Positions 52,501 through 54,687 of a stretch of 54,687 nt of DNA are shown here, in pieces. Under the pieces are notes generated by a model. It was not told where the DNA came from and did not search any database. It worked only from the letters and a program-made list of their open reading frames with translations. Location of the stretch: assembly GCA_964576115.1 (NCBI GenBank), contig CAZNUA010000004.1, forward strand, positions 1 through 54,687, read 5' to 3'. Positions within the stretch are counted from its first letter, which is position 1. Each line of letters opens with the position of its first letter. The stretch is from CAYSYY01 sp964576115 [NCBI: uncultured Gemmatimonadota bacterium]. GTDB lineage: Bacteria > Blakebacterota > Blakebacteria > Blakebacterales. Both the position numbers and the translations under genes were made by a program.

Positions 52501-54687
52501 TCCCCTGTACGGAGTGATTCTCTCGATCAAGACCGATCCCGACTCGCTGGTGGCCGACAACGAGACCGCCGTGAACGTGTCGGTCACAGTCAAGGAGGCG
52601 GGTTCGAGCACCCCGCTGGTGGGCCGCACGGTGTACTTCGCCATCGGCCCCGGTACTTTCGGGACCATCACGGCCCAGGCCACGACCAACTCCAGCGGAG
52701 TGGCCACCGCCACCCTGACCGGTGACACCACCGCCAGTTTCGTCGGAACCGTTTACGGCCGGCTCGGCGAGGATCCCACCACGGCTCTGACTGCGAACAC
52801 GACGATCGATGTCGTGGCGCCGACCCGCGGCGTGCGGCTCAGTGCGGCCGATGAGTGGATCATCCGCAACAACCAGGACTCGACCACCCTGACCGCGACA
52901 GTGACCGACAACACCGGTTATCCGGTCGAGGGGGCCTCGGTGACCTGGAGTCTGACCGGCGCCACTCCGGCCGGAGCATCTCTCTCGGTCGCGGTGAGCC
53001 AGACCAATTCCAGCGGCCAGGCCACCGTCGTTCTGACCGGTGACGCCGGCGGGACCGATGCCACCGCCACCGTCCAGGCGGCGGTGGGCAGCGCCACCGA
53101 CACCCACGACGTGCCCCTGCAGGGAGTGGTGCTCGCCATCTCGGCTCTGCCGTCCTCGATTTCGGCCAACGGCGTCGATCTGGCGGTTATCGAGGCCACC
53201 CTGACCGAAGCCACGACCGGTCGGGGTGTTACAGGCGAGACGCTGACCTTCTCGACCTCGCTGGGGACCATCGGCGGCACTGCCGAGACCGACGCCAACG
53301 GCAAGGCGACCGTGAACCTGACCGCCGGCACCACCGCCGGATCGGCCACGGTCCAGGTCTACAGCGGCCCGGTGGCGACCGGAATCTCGAATTCGACCAC
53401 CGTGACCCTCGTCGATCCGGTCGCGGCCTCGCTCGCCCTGACGACCTCGCAGGCCCTCCTGCAGGTCAAGGGCACCGGCGGGATCGAGTCGGCCACCATC
53501 ACCGCCACCGTGCTCGACAAGGACAACAAGCCCGTTCCGCCCGGGGTCGAGGTCGAGTTCGTGATCTCGCCCGCCGCGGTCGGCACCTTCGGCGGCACGG
53601 CGGTGAAGGACACCATCACCACCGATACTTCAGGTGAGGCGAGCGTACAGTTCCAGAGCGGCACTCTGGCCAGCGACGCGACCATTACCGCCACCGTGCT
53701 GGGCACCTCGGTCGTGAGCCAGCGTTCCCTGCTGAGCGTGACGGCCGGGCCGGTGCAGAACATCGACATCGCCGCCACGGTGATTTCGTGGAACGACGAG
53801 GGGCTGTACGAGCGCGAACTGCACGGCGTCTTCGCCGACACCTTCGGCAACGCCGTGGAGAACACCTACGTGGTCTGGACGGCTTCGCCCGACACCGCCG
53901 GGACGATCCTGGGGGCCGGTTCGGAGGACGGCTACACCGACGAGAACGGCGTGGCCCACAGTCTCTACGTCTACAGCCGGGGCTGCGAGCCGCTGCCGCT
54001 CACCATCTACGTCACCACCCAGGGAGTGACCGATTCGCTGGTCATTCCCCAGGGCGCCATCTCGGTCACCGGTGATGTCATCGACCTCTACCGCGACGGC
54101 CAGGATTCGGCCTCTCTCACAGCCTCGCTGGTCGATGGGTACGGGACACCGGTGGGTCTGGTGGGGCTGAGCTGGACGGTGTCGGCGGGAACCGGAGTAG
54201 TGGCTGCGGCTGCGACCGCCACCAATCAGGAGGGCGATCCGGCCAGCAATACCTACGTCGCCGACGCCAACACCGTCGACGGCACGGGGACGGTCGAAGT
54301 CGAATTCCGCGGTATCACCGATACCGTTGACTTCGACCTCTACGGCGTAACGATCACCGCCTCGGCCTCGCCCGACACCCTCAGCGCCAACGGGGCGGCC
54401 ACCTCGACCGTGACGGCCATGGTCAAGGAGACGACCGCCAACCGGGCCCTGAGCGGCGCCCTGGTCGTCTTCGACACCGACCTGGGGACGATCGGCAGTG
54501 CTGCTTCGACCGATGCCAACGGGAAGGCCCAGGTCACCTTCACGGCCGGTACCACCACCGGCCCGGCCACGGTGACGGCCACCTACGGGGGACTGAGCAC
54601 CACCACCGGCGTCGAGCTGATCTCCTCCACTTCGGCCGCCATCGCTCTGGAAGCCAGCGAAACAGCGCTGCAGGTCAAGGGCACCGG
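49553..54687 (+). CDS. Giant Ig-like repeat lipoprotein, probable adhesin, 3' end outside the window
   Basis: The frame is open from ATG 49553 to the window end, 1711 residues and incomplete. AGGAG lies 6 nt before the start. An N-terminal lipoprotein-like signal ends FNGC (Cys24), though Phe at -3 is unusual. From about residue 40 there are sixteen complete Ig-like (invasin-type, Big_1-like) domains of about 100 residues plus the start of a seventeenth. They follow patterns such as ADGVSKATIEARV, DANGKATVNLTAGTTAG and TATVTASFSGL. Units with an RDG signature often alternate with units carrying ANG. The gene starts 50 bp after pilQ, so it may be co-transcribed with the pilus assembly genes. 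A long, surface-exposed or periplasm-spanning adhesin is the likely class. Confidence 0.85.
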   Translation, partial: MRSKTFYLVGLLVLFTAAVSFNGCEETEPESVLGIQPISWQDQAVHLPADGISTYPLMATVITDEGKKVQNVAVTFTSVNALATSQTLGSFTQATVTTDADGQATATLIAPESAVDLTALVDASVTDTTGYILNPRTNTRVAAEPAPPGAVAIVSAGPLDDEELEARLHAILLDRAREQAAERRKGMGALLGDAPVGQGGGAAAAQADELTVVFEGVIISLSSNKTQLPADGVSKATIEARVRTTAGLNVSGATLNFSARHGKITSSATTDEYGSAEVDLTSAVTTVARDTIRARLGVTLIDTLYQDFVQPVLTVTSDAASIAADGSSTTTVRARLLTPAGNPIQGAEVAFALTGPDDVSITVQGTTNTNGEATAVLKAGNTAGSATVTASFSGLSESTTVNLLGLSVQLASNKSSILANGTSTATVTMIAKTQTTNVAIVNQLVTWSTDLGTIPATSTTNSSGVATATLKSSTSPGTATVSASIGDTTLSTTVTFSATANISVELSSDEDRLLRDGQDETAVTARVVDGEGNALSGRVVTFSLSGVGSLSTLQPQQTGVSGTASVDLLADAATADGTATIIATAEGQSDTLDVPLRGVTLVMTSAPSAIVANGNNTSKISLLVKETTTNAGVTGRSLQFASSLGTIPSAATTNASGVATVTLTSGTTAGTATVTATLGTLNQTTDVDFLAEALSLTLSAGSGSILRDGVATTAIQVLVQDPNGNNLSNRDVTWSLTGGSSATLFPAVGQTGSSGTHSTTLTADAAATDAVATVTATVGDSTTSVSINLRGVTLTSFVQPDTILANSSETAEFRWQASETTTGAIIANHDIIITKVSGPSVLLSNLSSTTDGSGIAKVTVQSTQNAGDLVMQAELGGVTQGESLHLLQDQYSLALTTDNPTMLRDGIETADLTAVVLDKLGNAVTDQRVDFTVAQGAATLSSSFERTDSSGEATVTLTTDVGQTTSNARIIASVSTVADSVDIPLYGVILSIKTDPDSLVADNETAVNVSVTVKEAGSSTPLVGRTVYFAIGPGTFGTITAQATTNSSGVATATLTGDTTASFVGTVYGRLGEDPTTALTANTTIDVVAPTRGVRLSAADEWIIRNNQDSTTLTATVTDNTGYPVEGASVTWSLTGATPAGASLSVAVSQTNSSGQATVVLTGDAGGTDATATVQAAVGSATDTHDVPLQGVVLAISALPSSISANGVDLAVIEATLTEATTGRGVTGETLTFSTSLGTIGGTAETDANGKATVNLTAGTTAGSATVQVYSGPVATGISNSTTVTLVDPVAASLALTTSQALLQVKGTGGIESATITATVLDKDNKPVPPGVEVEFVISPAAVGTFGGTAVKDTITTDTSGEASVQFQSGTLASDATITATVLGTSVVSQRSLLSVTAGPVQNIDIAATVISWNDEGLYERELHGVFADTFGNAVENTYVVWTASPDTAGTILGAGSEDGYTDENGVAHSLYVYSRGCEPLPLTIYVTTQGVTDSLVIPQGAISVTGDVIDLYRDGQDSASLTASLVDGYGTPVGLVGLSWTVSAGTGVVAAAATATNQEGDPASNTYVADANTVDGTGTVEVEFRGITDTVDFDLYGVTITASASPDTLSANGAATSTVTAMVKETTANRALSGALVVFDTDLGTIGSAASTDANGKAQVTFTAGTTTGPATVTATYGGLSTTTGVELISSTSAAIALEASETALQVKGT

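Overview
The window is GC-rich DNA (mid-60s percent by eye) from a two-membrane bacterium. Evidence for the outer membrane is a type IV pilus secretin, outer-membrane beta-barrels, ExbB/ExbD/TonB-type proteins and lipoproteins. A PadR regulator followed by three large orphan MacB/FtsX-like permeases of the 'acidobacterial duplicated' type is typical of Acidobacteriota, Gemmatimonadota and nearby FCB-group candidate phyla. No rRNA or other clear taxonomic marker is present, so the lineage is not fixed.

Region 1 (1-9532) has a truncated beta-propeller lipoprotein facing a PadR regulator that leads three tandem paralogous permeases. Region 2 (9571-17902) looks like an unusual mutagenic DNA-repair cassette. 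It holds a UmuD-sized S24-fold protein that has lost its catalytic Ser/Lys pair, a DUF429 predicted nuclease, a DinB-type Y-family polymerase with an intact active site, and the error-prone replicase DnaE2. A lower-GC type II restriction-modification pair sits between dinB and dnaE2 and looks acquired. Region 3 (17912-29856) is envelope-related: a convergent DUF72 gene, a lytic transglycosylase with a TonB-like anchored partner, a Tyr/Trp-rich repeat lipoprotein, a PorV/FadL-like barrel, a strong terminator, and a 1412-residue NtrY-like sensor kinase.

Region 4 (30124-36867) is a tight operon of a large TPR protein, a beta-barrel protein, ExbB, ExbD and a TonB-like protein, apparently an energised envelope module. 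The gap after it holds tandem roughly 100-bp palindromic elements, related to one just upstream of dinB. Region 5 (37298-54687) is a type IV pilus locus. A sigma-54-type promoter drives a major pilin closed by a terminator. Then come the prepilin peptidase, three minor pilins (one carrying five fibronectin-III-like domains and a jelly-roll-like domain) and a PilX-like protein. A second promoter precedes pilMNOPQ, in which the AMIN domain is on PilP rather than PilQ. The window ends inside a giant Ig-repeat lipoprotein directly downstream of pilQ. No pilus ATPase (PilB, PilT) or platform protein (PilC) is present.

The most unusual features are the mutasome-like cassette with a dead S24 protein and a nuclease partner, the pilus locus with a Fn3-bearing pilin and a probable surface adhesin, and the dispersed palindromic repeat. 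All functions are inferred from reading motifs; no database search was possible.
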